DNA of 64,000 nucleotides from Arabidopsis thaliana (lineage: Eukaryota > Streptophyta > Magnoliopsida > Brassicales > Brassicaceae). The translations under genes and the position numbers were made by a program. Location: NCBI RefSeq assembly GCF_000001735.4, contig NC_003070.9, forward strand, positions 6,758,001 to 6,822,000, read 5' to 3'. Each line of letters opens with the position of its first letter. Position 1 is the stretch's first letter. Positions 49,925 through 61,925 of the stretch are shown in pieces. Under the pieces are notes generated by a model. The model searched no databases. It saw only the letters and a program-made list of their open reading frames with translations, and was not told the origin of the DNA.

Positions 49925-51562
49925 TCAAAAACGGTTGTCCATGTTCTCGACTATGCTTTGCAGTCCTGACTTATACGAAGGATATAACAATTTCACTCCT
50001 AGTTTATCCTTCATGCGTTCGTTGCAGACTCGTTTCTCGCCTCTCAATGAACTTTCCTCCCGAGATTCATACAGAAATGGAAATGGTTTTGTGGTGATAT
50101 TCCCCGGCCAACGTTTCTCGATCAACTCCAAGGCATATTCAAACACCTCTTCTCTTGCTGCCGGATCATCATCAACAATATTGTAGATCTCCCTGCCAAA
50201 ATGGTTGATTCATCCGTCTCAATGGTTCAATCATCCATCACAAAAGAATGATCATAGATGAAGAGGGATACACAAACCCTGATGCTGGCTTTTCAGTGGC
50301 AGCTTTAAGAACTTGGCATATATCTTCAACATGAACTCTCGACGTGAATTTACGGGACGCTCTTCTCTTTTGACCTTCAGACAAACGCTCCTGCTTTAAC
50401 AAGGTATCAATTGCACTGCAGCAAGAAACGTTCCTTTTGAGAATCAGTTTTAAAGCCTGTTTAAGCACTACATACACAATCAGAAGCTGTAAACAACCTT
50501 CGACCAGGTCCATAAATACCCCCAAGTCGAAGTATTTGAGTCGAAACCCCAAGATCACGACCCAAGCTTAACCATCCTTGTTCTGCAGCTAATCTCACTT
50601 TGGCTGACTGAGTTTTAGGATTTGGGAGATGACTGCAATATGAAGGAACGACCTTATCTATCATGAACAAAAGAGATGAAACTTGGAAGAAAGAAACTTA
50701 CTTTTCATTGACCCACGCACCACCACAATCTCCATACACACCTGCAAGCATCAAAGAGAAGTATTGTAAGTTCCTGTCTACTGTGGAAGCAGAAGCATTG
50801 ATGTAATGAGGAAAGTTAAAAAGGAAAATACTTGTTGATGAGAGATAACAAAGCCATCGAAGATTTCCACTCGAAAGCTTGTCTCTCACAAGTTCTACAT
50901 TCCGCAACATCTTTTGGAAGTCATCACAGTTAAGACAGTGTTATCAAATAAGAAATCACATTAAGCTCTAATGATAAAAGCTGGAGAAGAAAGCAAACCG
51001 GATCACCAATGTCAGCTAAAGGAGGAATGGAAATGAGTAGATGAGTGTAATCTTTCACTGAATCTAGCAAGCTCCATCTGATTAACAAGCAAACAAAAGA
51101 GTTTAAGACTCAGATTTTAGAGATTACCATCATTGAAGATCTGATTAAAACAAATACTCAGGTGAGTCTGCAGAAAATGGATGAAGATTAATTCCTCTCT
51201 TTTCCCATTCTTTCTTCTTAGAATCACTCCTGCAAGTCCCTGAAACCACCCTAAACCTCCAAAATTGTTAACACCATCGGAGAAAGATGAAAATAGATAG
51301 ATATAGAGATAAGGAGAGAAACTGAGATATCAGACCAGTCTGATTCTTTGAGCTGTTGCGCAAAAAAACCTCCGACGAATCCCATCCCGAGAATGAACAT
51401 TTGGTTCGGCGATTCTGGATCTGGTGCACCGGATCGAGAATCGTCGGTTGCTGATAATGGCCGGAAAAAGTTGATTCTCCTACGATTTGAAAATTTAAGT
51501 GGTGTGGGAGTAAAACGGAAAGGAATCTCCGGTGACAAACTTGGTAACTGAAAAACCGCCAT
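49925..51562 (-). CDS. NAD(P)-binding Rossmann-fold protein, plastid-type
   Basis: Eight exons (51562-51336, 51256-51158, 51077-50999, 50910-50832, 50741-50702, 50632-50498, 50415-50278, 50192-49925) sum to 354 aa. The Ser/Arg-rich first 45 residues look like a chloroplast transit peptide. The nucleotide-binding motif GMGFVG is at about 59-64. Later motifs are LSSTSVYGDCGGAWVNE (the SDR catalytic Ser and Tyr region), ILRLGGIYGPGR and HVEDIC, all typical of atypical/extended SDR enzymes of the nucleoside-sugar epimerase type. It matches At1g19690. Intron 1 needs the acceptor at 51256, restoring DWFRVVSGTC across the join. Substrate is unknown. Confidence 0.9.
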
Positions 51563-51957
51563 TGAAATCGGAGGACTGAGAGACTCCAAGGTCTGTTGTA
51601 CTTTAACTGATTCACAGTACAAAGAAACTACGTGCCGTTTTGTTTTCAAAATCAAGGACTGCATTTCGTTTTTACAGTCCAGTGATATATACTATAAAGA
51701 ATCGTGAAACATTTACCACAAAAGTCTCAAGTTCAGATTTTTTCACACTTGCAAGTATCCTTTATACCACCGTGAATATTATTATACACACATATCAATA
51801 TTTGGCTTAAGAGTCTACTATACACAAAAGCAACCTACACATCTACTATATAATCCATAGAGAATGGGTGTATTATGCCTAATACTATAAAAATGCAAAA
51901 GCACATTTCTTGCGCTTCAAGAATCATCTCCTCTGTACCAAGAAGAACCAGATAATA
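51563..51957. other. Promoter of the Rossmann gene and BEL10 3' UTR
   Basis: 395 bases of AT-rich DNA between the two minus-strand genes, with no further feature. Confidence 0.6.
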
Positions 51958-53854
51958 TCACACAACAAAGTCGTGTAAGTGATGGGAATTGGAGAATCTG
52001 CTTTCTTGCTGGTTGCTTCCGCTAATGTAACGGTAATCATCAACACCAAACCCGTGATAGTTCATCAGAGTGTCGTAATCCGATGAGCGGTTTATCTGTT
52101 GTTGCTGTGGGTCGTTATCATTGCCTAGAACACGATCTGGTTTGGTTTCTGATGAGAAGACAATGTTTGTTGTGTCTGCAGATGAATAAGCGAGGTTGCT
52201 GTTGTTGTTGTTCTCTTGCTGCTGCTGCTGCTGCGATGAGGAGTCTTCTTGGTTTGTGCTGTTGGGTTCTTGGGAAGATTTGGAGATTAGTAACTCAGAT
52301 TCATCACCAAACTCTTCTTTATACATTTCTTCGATCATCGGTTTCCACAGACGAACTCTCGCGTTTATGAACCAATTAGCAACCTAATCATTTAGCAGAG
52401 AAACCAGAATTATTCAAGCAGAACACAAAGGGTGCAAATTTTAAGTGAAGACCAAAAGCTTGGTTTATACCTGGTTCTTTGACAATCCTGTCTGCTTTGC
52501 AAGCATGATTTTCTCAGATTCTTTCGGATATCTACAAATAAAAAAAACAGAAGAAAAACATAGAGTCTCTCTAAATGTTTTGTACTGGGAGATTGAAAGA
52601 TTGTGACTTGTGACTTGTGAGAGAAGAAACACTTACGGATGAAGGAAATGTTCAAAGAGCCAAGCGCGAAGAACAGAGACAGAGTTTTCAGGAAGACCTC
52701 TTTGAGGTCTCCAAGCAGGTCGAACCATTCCAAGCTGTTGATGCAAAGCTCTTTGCTGTCTCAACCGTTGATCTAAATACCTCAACCTTGGTATCCTCTC
52801 TCCTTGTTGCTCATCCAACGACTCTCCTCCTTTCTCCCCAAGTTTTTCTCTAACAATCTGAATTTGTTCCTTTATTGCGTCGCGAAGAGCACGAAAATGG
52901 CGAGAGATTCTGTTGAGAGCAACTGATGTGTAAGGCTTAGCTGATCCAAGTCCTGCTACTATCTCAAATGATGAAGCTAATGCTTCCATTTGATGGTAAT
53001 ATTGGTTATATCTTTTATCTACCTGCAACCATTAACACATCCACAACAACCAAATCACCATCAATCCTGTTATAAACCAAAGGTAGTTTTATGAAATGTA
53101 AGTTAGTTACCTCATCAACCATTGTTAAAAGCTTGTTCTTCTTGTTCTGAAGCTCTTCACGTTCAATTGTAGATAACTCAATCGATTTCCCATTCGAATC
53201 ACTCGATAACTCACCACCTCCTCCTTCTATCTCCTTAGAACCACTGTTAAAGTCATTAACTTTCATCTTCTTCTTCCCCATTTGGTTTAGTTCTTTCTTG
53301 ACACTAACCACTTCATCAAGCAAATTCTGAGCAGGTTTAAGATACCGAGAACGCAGAACGCTGCTCATAAACCCTCCTGATGTCTCATTATACCGATAAT
53401 TGTTGTAGAAGCCATTCCCACCATTACCAGCATAACCAGAGGAAGGATCAGATTGACCCAACAAGATCATTTCTTTGCTCTTCACACTCATCTCATCCAC
53501 ATGAAACGGTGACGTTTCCTTGACTGAAATTGAAGGATTCTGACTAGTAAACCCCAATTGGTATTGATGAAAGTGAAACGGAGCAACAGAGATCTGAGTA
53601 CCAAGGCTCAAAGACAGTCCTTGACCATCGTGAAAGCTTAGATCGCTGCTTGAAACGGTACCGTTTCCTGTTACAACGTCTCCTGTGGTGGTTGGTGGGA
53701 TAAAAACCATCTCGTTTCGAACAGTATCGCCGCCGGTGACGGTGAAAGAAGCGGCGGCGGATGAAGAAGAAGCTTGTTGGTTTTGTTGTTGATGGTTGAG
53801 AAAGATTGGTTCTTGCTGGTAACAACCGACATTACTTGTGTAATAAACTGCCAT
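51958..53854 (-). CDS. BEL10: BEL10 (BLH10), BELL-class TALE homeodomain transcription factor
   Basis: Four exons, 53854-53111, 53022-52637, 52531-52471 and 52383-51958, encode 538 aa. The order is: a variable Gln/Ser-rich N-terminus with LSLSLGT (about residue 83), the SKY box ([14 protein letters not shown], about 170), the BELL domain ([19 protein letters not shown] onwards, from 249), and a TALE homeodomain (about 350-412). The homeodomain has the three-residue loop extension between helices 1 and 2 (HPYPKESEK) and the DNA-recognition helix [14 protein letters not shown] poly-Gln/Asn tail follows. BELL proteins act as dimers with KNOX homeodomain proteins in the nucleus. It matches At1g19700. 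A 5' UTR intron is likely at 53928-54500. Confidence 0.96.
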
Positions 53855-56800
53855 TGGTGTTTACACCTTTTAAAAGTTTTATTACAGTGAGTTCTTAGTT
53901 CGATGAGTTTGGTCGGGAAATGAGATCCTGCAAAAAAATAAGAGGAAGAAGAGTCGTGTAAGGTGTGGAATTTTAAAAATTTCTGATGGAATCTAAGAGA
54001 GGTTAAAACATCGTAATCATTTCACACCAAACCATTTTTTTTATATATCATACATAAACAGTTTCGAAAGCAACAAACAGAATCGGACCAAATTATTCGG
54101 AGGATTAAAGTCAAATTCTTGATAAAAAGCAAATGTTTTTCGTGAAGAACTGAAGAAACCCAGAAAAACCCAATACAGGAATTGTGTAATCGTAGAGGAA
54201 TACCCGATCTATGGAGGTGAAATTGAGAGGAGAAAAAAACCCTAATTTGAGGTTGGAAAAAAAAATGCAGAGTAAAAAGAAATTGTGTAGCTCAACGTAG
54301 TGAGTCAAAAGCAGAGAAGATTCAATTATTACATAAAGAAGTAAAGTGTCTTGATGATTTCATCTCTTGTAGGAGAATTTCCAAAAAGCAAGGGAGAAAA
54401 AAAACACAGAAAGTATACAAAAAATAATAATCAAGAAACACAGTACAAGATTAATCATATCAAGAATCAAGAATCAAGAACTTGAATTTTTAAAAACTAC
54501 CTGAGGGAGAGAATCAAAGTTAAAAGGAAGAAAAAAAACCTAGAGATTGTGTTTGTGAGTGTGGATGTGGCTGAATCAGGAAACACAAAAGCAGAAGAGT
54601 TTCGAACAGTTGAAGACAAAAAAAGATTTGAGACCCAATCCCGAGAGAGATAGAGAAAGAGGCGATTAATAATTGCAAAATTCTTAAATAAACAAATTTT
54701 TTTCAGTCCACAAGAACAATAAAACCAACCCAACTTATCATTGGGACATTAGACACCAACCCAATTTTTAAAAATATTATTATGCAATATCAACAATAAA
54801 ATAAAATAATGATCACTACCGGAAAAATTTGACAACCGCTACCTGTAATTTTTAATTTTTTGCGGCAGAAGCTTCTGTTTCTGATGCTTAGAGTAAAGAT
54901 AAATTAATATGATTTTTTTTGTGTGCCAACCATTCATAGAGAAACACGTGAGAGCTTACAAATCACCAATTTTCTTTTCTTGATTACGTGATAATATTTC
55001 TTATGACGACTTTAACATACAAAACTTAACAATTCCACACACACAAATAAATGGATTTTTATAGATGATTGTATTATACTTTAATGATGTTGTGTTGTCA
55101 TTGACTTGAGACTCATACTACTTTTCCGTATAAGTTAACTAAATACAACCAAAAGAAAAAAGTTGAAGGAATGAGTGTTTATATATGAAAAGTTTAGTAT
55201 TTGTATATTAAAAAAAAAAACCAAATCTAACTATTTAAACGAAATAATCTATAATGCGTACATTACCATGGTATCGTGGGAAACTTTTAACGACTTCCTG
55301 ATTTGTGTACGTGAGGCTCCAAAATAGTGAAATTATTACCTGCCACAAATTATAGAGTCTAGATTTGGATTTCAAACTAAAATGTTTTTTTAAACTATTT
55401 GTTCTTATCACCTTGCTTTCATCATAAAGTTAAAGTTCGATACATTTTTAATAGAACTTCTTGAGCACTTTGTAGTTCAATATCTTTGAGGTTTTCTTTA
55501 AATGTTTGATATAACGGATATACTTTTAGTTATGCATGGTAGCGGAAATTAAACTCCATCAAATAAAACATAGAAACGTCATTATAGGTAGGAATATGAG
55601 ATTACAAAACTGACCCTGATAAGCTGGTTTAAGGAAGAAGATAAAACAAAGGTGGGTGTGTGTCTGCTCAATTGCTTAATTGATGGATTAAATGACTTAA
55701 CAACCAGTTGGTGAGTCCCTCCTTACTCTTCTGTTATACCCAATTTTTATTCTAAGTTCTCTTGTCTTTTTATTTCTTTTGTTATAAACCTTTTAGTTAT
55801 ACACTTACATGTTTGTATTTGCATATTCCACAATGAAGAATACGTAAAAGATTATCTTTATAGCTACACTAATAATATAATCCATTTCCTCTGATTTTTA
55901 AAATAACAAGTAGTTTCGTTTTGGTTTGTTGGAGATTGGATTTAGAGCAGCCGACACAAAATCATTTGGCAAGTACCATTGTGTTGGAAAATTATTATTC
56001 ATGTGTTTTGAGTCTTTGAGAGATGATGATATTGACTTTTGTTTCCACGTGGATCTTGATTTATAATGATGATTAAAAATAAATTAATTAGGCAGTTAGC
56101 TGGTGAGAGATTGATTAAATCTACTAAAAATTTAGATTATTAATGATGTAATTATTTTTAAAACCGTATGGTTCTGTAAATCATATTTTAAAGTTGAGGA
56201 TGAATCGATGATGCTAAACGAGGAAAATGTGTGTGAGTAAGAAATGAACAACCTTTGGTTTGGAGGAAAATGTTGAAGTATAATAATTCTTGCCAATTGT
56301 CAAATATATTAATTACATGGATATATCCGAAAAAAAACTTTATAATAAATAGCCACAAGTTATGGCCGTGTAACAAAAAGTAAAAGAATTTATTGCCACA
56401 TACATTGTTGGACCATATATGAAGACGGATCATCACCACTAAAATTCATGTTTGTAACATTTATATTCTATGGATCGAAATCATTATGCTCTCCATTATT
56501 AGAACCAAACAAAACCAAACCAAAATTGTATCAGCAAAACTAATCTGAAGCCTAGCTTAGCTTAAGAAAAAAAAAGAATTAAAACCATATAGTATGCATT
56601 AACTATCATCATAACTAGTTTAGTTTTAGGCTTTTAGCAAATAGGCCTTTTAAAGCCCATTATAAATATGAAGAGAGGATTCCATCGGGGGCCTGCTGAG
56701 AAACGGCAATCAACTTCCTTCTAAATAACAAAAACGGCGTGAATTGCAAACTTCTGCAAAGAGTCAACACTGATTAGCGGCTTTTCCCCATTAAATCTCT

Positions 56801-56919
56801 CCTCTAAACTTCTTCGTTCCAAGCTTTCTCCATCACTGACGACAGATCCTTAGAAAGTTCTGAGATCGATTGTTACTGTGTAAACCCTAGGATGTGATTC
56901 TAAGCTGTAGAGAGAAACA
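53855..56919. other. BEL10 leader and a 2.2-kb intergenic region
   Basis: 53855-54700 is probable BEL10 5' UTR with an intron (acceptor side at 53928, donor side at 54500). 54700-56650 is AT-rich and gene-free; the ORF at 56188-56439 has no support. 56640-56675 (aggccttttaaagcccattataaata) combines site II-like and TATA motifs and probably starts the glycosyltransferase gene. Confidence 0.6.
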
Positions 56920-58716
56920 ATGGCGAAGCCATCAACGAGTATGTGGGCAACATTGCAGAAGAAGAGATGGCCACTGATGATTCTATTGGTTTTATCTGTA
57001 TCAACAGTAGGAATGATTCTCGTGAGATCTACTTTTGATTCCTGTAGTGTTAGTGGAAAGAGATGTAGCCGAGAGAAGGAAGATAACAGTGACATTAAGA
57101 TCCAATCGGTTTCTGGATCGTTGAATCCTCTCGAGTTCATGAAATCAAAGCTCGTTTTACTTGTTTCTCATGAACTCTCGCTCTCAGGTGATGTTTTGTG
57201 ATCGTGTTACTCTCTTGTCAAAATCTCTATGGCTAAACTTGAAGTGATGATTTTAGGTGGACCTTTATTGTTAATGGAATTGGCGTTTTTGCTTAGAGGA
57301 GTTGAATCTGAAGTTGTTTGGATCACGAATCAGAAACCAGTTGAAGAAGATGAAGTGATCAAGGTTCTAGAACACAAGATGTTGGATCGAGGAGTCCAGG
57401 TTCAGATTTAGCTAACCACCTCCATTGTTTTTCTTTGATTCGTATCATAATTGTTAGTGATCAATCTTTTTTGAATCATTCAGGTGATATCAGCAAAGAG
57501 TCAGAAAGCTATAGATACAGCTCTCAAGTCTGATCTGGTTGTTTTAAACACTGCTGTTGCTGGGAAATGGCTTGATGCAGTTCTCAAGGACAATGTTCCT
57601 AAAGTTCTTCCTAAAGTACTCTGGTGGATTCATGAGATGAGAGGTCACTATTTCAAACCGGATTTAGTCAAGCACCTTCCGTTTGTTGCAGGTGCTATGA
57701 TTGATTCGCACGCAACAGCTGAATACTGGAAGAACAGAACTCATGATCGCTTAGGGTCTGTTTCCTCTCTGTAGAGTCTTGCGATATATTAGTTTACGTT
57801 ATTGTCATAAGCTTAACAGTGTTTATTCTTTTATTGTTGTAACACAGGATTAAAATGCCTAAAACTTATGTCGTGCACCTAGGAAATAGCAAGGAGTTGA
57901 TGGAAGTAGCTGAAGATAGTTTCGCCAAGAATGTTCTCCGTGAGCAAGTTCGAGAATCTCTTGGAGTGAGGAATGAAGACATACTATTTGGCATTATTAA
58001 TAGTTAGTCATTTCTTACATTCTTTCTCTTCCTTAGTTTCTTTAAGAATCATAATCTGCAAAAGACTCAAAATTTTGGTTAATTTGCTTTCTGACTGGTG
58101 CTTCTCTTATGCAGGTGTATCTCGAGGAAAGGGCCAAGATCTATTCCTCCGAGCGTTCCATGAAAGTCTTAAAGTAATCAAAGAGACTAAGAAACTTGAG
58201 GTACCAACAATGCATGCAGTGGTAGTAGGAAGCGATATGAGCGCACAGACGAAATTTGAGACAGAGCTACGCAACTTTGTCCAAGAGATGAAACTTCAAA
58301 AAATTGTCCACTTTGTCAACAAAACAATGAAGGTAGCACCATATTTAGCAGCTATTGACGTTCTTGTCCAAAACTCCCAAGCCAGAGGAGAATGCTTTGG
58401 GAGAATAACAATTGAAGCCATGGCCTTTAAGCTTCCTGTACTTGGGACTGCAGCAGGAGGCACAATGGAGATTGTAGTGAACAGAACAACAGGTCTATTG
58501 CACAACACTGGTAAAGATGGCGTGTTACCTCTCGCCAAAAACATTGTGAAGCTGGCGACTAACGTGAAGATGAGGAATACAATGGGGAAGAAAGGGTATG
58601 AGAGGGTAAAAGAGATGTTCTTGGAACATCATATGTCTCATCGAATAGCTTCTGTGCTCAGAGAAGTGTTGCAACATGCAAAAATTCACTCACGAACAAC
58701 CAATTCGGATCATTAA
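56920..58716 (+). CDS. GT4-type glycosyltransferase, type II membrane protein
   Basis: Five exons (56920-57187, 57257-57399, 57484-57755, 57848-58002, 58115-58716) encode 479 aa. A short cytosolic tail is followed by one hydrophobic anchor (about residues 18-36, PLMILLVLSVSTVGMILV), the layout of Golgi or ER glycosyltransferases. The N-terminal Rossmann half begins KLVLLVSHELSLSGGPLLLMELA. The C-terminal half has the GT-B/GT4 donor-sugar motif E-x7-E (Glu372 and Glu380 in GECFGRITIEAM), then PVLGTAAGGTMEIV. It matches At1g19710 and pairs with At1g75420. Despite its usual UDP-glycosyltransferase label it lacks the PSPG box of plant secondary-product enzymes. Donor and acceptor are unknown. Confidence 0.92.
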
Positions 58717-58933
58717 ACAAAAGTTTAGCAAGGAAATGCCAATATTACTTCATTTTACAGTACACTCTCTATAGAGTTTTCGTATTTATTCTGTTTATAG
58801 AAACAGTGTTTTTAACTGGAAAGTAAATTCAATGCGTTTAGGAGCATGAATATGTATTTGCAACTCTTTAGAGGATAACTGTAAGCGTCGGTGGAACCAG
58901 GTTAGATGTTTTCTTGTTGCGCAGAGAAGATTA
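58717..58933. other. Convergent 3' ends
   Basis: 3' UTRs of the glycosyltransferase (+) and the jacalin lectin (-); nothing else seen. Confidence 0.6.
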
Positions 58934-61432
58934 TCAGAAGAGCTTGAAACAACTAGCCCTGCTGTAATAAGACTTATTGTTGCCAAGCCAATGCTGCATA
59001 TGCACTCCAATGGCGTCCAAGTGAAAGCTACTCCTTCCATGGAACCCCAAAACTTTTCCTTGTGTTGTAGTCGAAGTGAAAAACGTCCCGGTTTCTTCAC
59101 CGTATGGCCCGTACCTCCCACGGCTCGTGTAGAAACTCAGAGACTTGACAACATTATATCGGTCTGAATTGTTCAGAGGTCCGTAATACCCTGAAATGCA
59201 GGTGATCGATTCATCTGGATACTCAAATTTAATCTGCAACACAGATTTGAGAGCATTAGAAATGGTTCTAAAGCATCAAACACAAAAGTAGCTTTATGTG
59301 AAAGGAGAAATATTGTTGTTTACTCTGTGTGTAGCGACTCCATTGCTGTCACCACCATGTTTAATGGACCAAACAGATTGTCCATTCCTATCGTACTCAA
59401 TTTGTATTGAAGTGATAGCATCATTTCCTCTTGTCACAAATATCTGCTTGATCCCTGAAAATACTCCATCGTCCCAAGCTTGACCTCCGTCACCTCCCCA
59501 CGGTCCAGGCCCGCTCGGTGTTGGTTCTTTGACGACTCCACGATCAACCTGTGAAAACGATTACCCAACAAGTAGGCTGCTATTAGGGTGTTTAATCTAG
59601 ATAAACCGAACCAAACTTGAAACGAACGATTTAAAAATCAAACAGGTCTTAATTTGGCTAAGATATATATAACGTATTAAAACCGAAACCATATAAACTG
59701 AGCCATAGTAGAGTTGTTATACAGTGGCTGCTATTCATGAAATCGAAAACTTGAAAAACCGGAAAATACCATGGTGATAGAATCTACAAGTTACCTCTTC
59801 GCCATGGCCGTTTGCTGCAAGGACTAGCTTATTAGCCCATGGGGAATTTTCTATTTGCGCAGTGCCGGAGTTATTATGAGGAACAATTGCATTGTGAGGA
59901 GATGATGGCTTAAGGGAACTTATTTTGCATTCCATAACATGAACACCTATGGAATCAAGAAATAAACCCTCTCTTCCAAGGAATCCAACAACTTTACCCT
60001 CGTCCATTTGATGTGTAAAAGACGGTCCTTGTTCTTCTCCATAAGGTCCATGCTTTCCTCTGTTGGTGCGGAAAGTCAGTGACTTTATCACATTAGGTCC
60101 CATATACATCAGCGGCCCATATGTTCCCGTTACATGTGTTAAAACCTCTGAAGGGTAGTCAAATACAATCTGCAAGTTACATTTAAACCTGTGAAATATG
60201 AAGTGTAATTAAACTTAAGTAGACCAAAAATCGTTTCAAATTCACGCACCTTATCATGTTTGAATCCTCCCACGCCACCATGTTTGCTTCCCCACACAGC
60301 TTGTCCTCTAAAATCATAACAGACCTTCATCGACACAATCCCGACATTGCGTGACAAATTGATTTGTCGAATACCGGTATAAATCCCATCGTCAAACATG
60401 ATTCCACCGGTTCCGCCCCATGGTCCATATGTTTTCGCGCCACCTTCAATTTTTGACTGTGACTTCTCAGTATCTGTCACCAACTGATAAAACAAATTCC
60501 ATAAAAAAAATTGTTAAGAAACCAGTAAAAATCCAATAAGACCTGTTTTTCGAATGTATAACAGAAAAGTCTTGACATCACCTTATGTTTGGTGACCTCG
60601 GCTCCTGCGGAATCTCGGGACTCAAAAGAAGGCAAAGTTGGATCTTTCTTTCTGAGGGTAACAACTATATCAAAGTTTTGCCCTACACTTCCTTGTAGCA
60701 CTGAGTACTCATGTTTCTTATCACCCTGAGAAAAACTTTGATGCGAGTGCAAAAGGATTTTCGACGAAGGATTATTCTCTTTAGGAATTGGTTGAGTGTG
60801 AACACCAATAGCATCCAAATACCAACCAGCCTTCCCATGGAACCCAATAATCTTCGATCCTGATTTTGGCAATGCAAAGAATGTACCTGAATCAACACCA
60901 AACGGTCCATATTTTCTGCGGTTACTCTCGAAAGTAAGTGATCGGACACATATAGTTCCCCAGACGTCAAAGCTACCGTAGGTTCCATTTACTGAAATCA
61001 GATACTCATGTGGGTAATCAAATTTGACCTAAACAGCAAGAAGAGAACAGTGATTAATTTCTGAGAACCACCAACACAATATTTATAGGATAAAGAGTCT
61101 CGATCATACCTTATCAAACTTCTTGCCTCCCTTTCCTCCACGTTTTTCAGACCAAACCGAGCTACCGTTTTTGTCATACTCAATTTGTATGGAGTCTATT
61201 CCAGAACCATGGGCTATAATTATTTGCTTTACTGTGGTGTACATTCCATCATCCCAGGCATGACCACTCTGGCCTCCCCATGGGCCAAGTGATGCAGGCT
61301 TGCCTTCAACACTCTGCAGAAACAAGATCAAGTTAATCTCACATAATCATAACTGCAATATCAGCTTTTTGTGGTTGAAATTTTAATATAGAGAAACTGA
61401 AGAAAGAAAACATAAGATGATGTTAATACCAT
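58934..61432 (-). CDS. JAL3: Jacalin-related lectin with three jacalin domains
   Basis: Six large exons (61313-61110, 61028-60582, 60483-60250, 60169-59795, 59548-59324, 59233-58934) plus a likely first exon whose ATG is the last codon (61432-61430) give about 595 aa. Each of the three jacalin domains (residues about 5-150, 225-375, 430-585) is built from two consecutive exons. Each starts with GPWGG and contains the family motifs DDG.(Y/F), SI.(I/V).Y, (K/G)HGG or KRGG, and YGP(Y/F)G...F, then GF(H/L)GR/K and LD(A/S)IGVH. Jacalin domains bind mannose- or galactose-type glycans. No signal peptide is seen, so it is probably cytosolic or nuclear. It matches At1g19715. An alternative start within 61331-61314 adds a few residues. 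Confidence 0.9.
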
Positions 61433-61925
61433 CCTCAGATTAAGATGATCTCTAAAGACTCAAAGCAAGTGTAAGAAGCTCGAGTAAACAGATAGCTGAC
61501 CACTGCAACACATAGCTTAGACATTTGATGGGAATTTATGATGGATTAAAAGGTTCCGTTTGTGGTTGGGAATTTTCTGGAATATATCAAATCAAATTGC
61601 ATAATACACGTTACATTCTGGTTTCCACTACCAAGGGAAATCATGGGGGGAAAAAAGAATCACATTCTTCAAAGAATCATATATCACAAGATAACAAAAA
61701 TACGCACTAATGAACCTTTGGTCAACTTCCGTAGTTAGTTACAAGGATTGGAATTTAGCTTTCAAACTTCAACTAATTTTACCCACGCCATGCTGCTAAC
61801 TCAATAATCTTTTTATAGCTGTAAAAAATATGAGAATGATATATATATTACGTGATCATGTGGTTAAAAAGACTGTTGAAATTAAGTTAAGTCGTACCTT
61901 AGTGGTTGGCTAATCAATAATCACT
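61433..61925. other. Lectin leader/promoter and PPR 3' flank
   Basis: Mostly AT-rich DNA. It holds the jacalin-lectin 5' UTR and the 3' flank of the PPR gene. The ORF at 61525-61710 is not supported. Confidence 0.55.
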
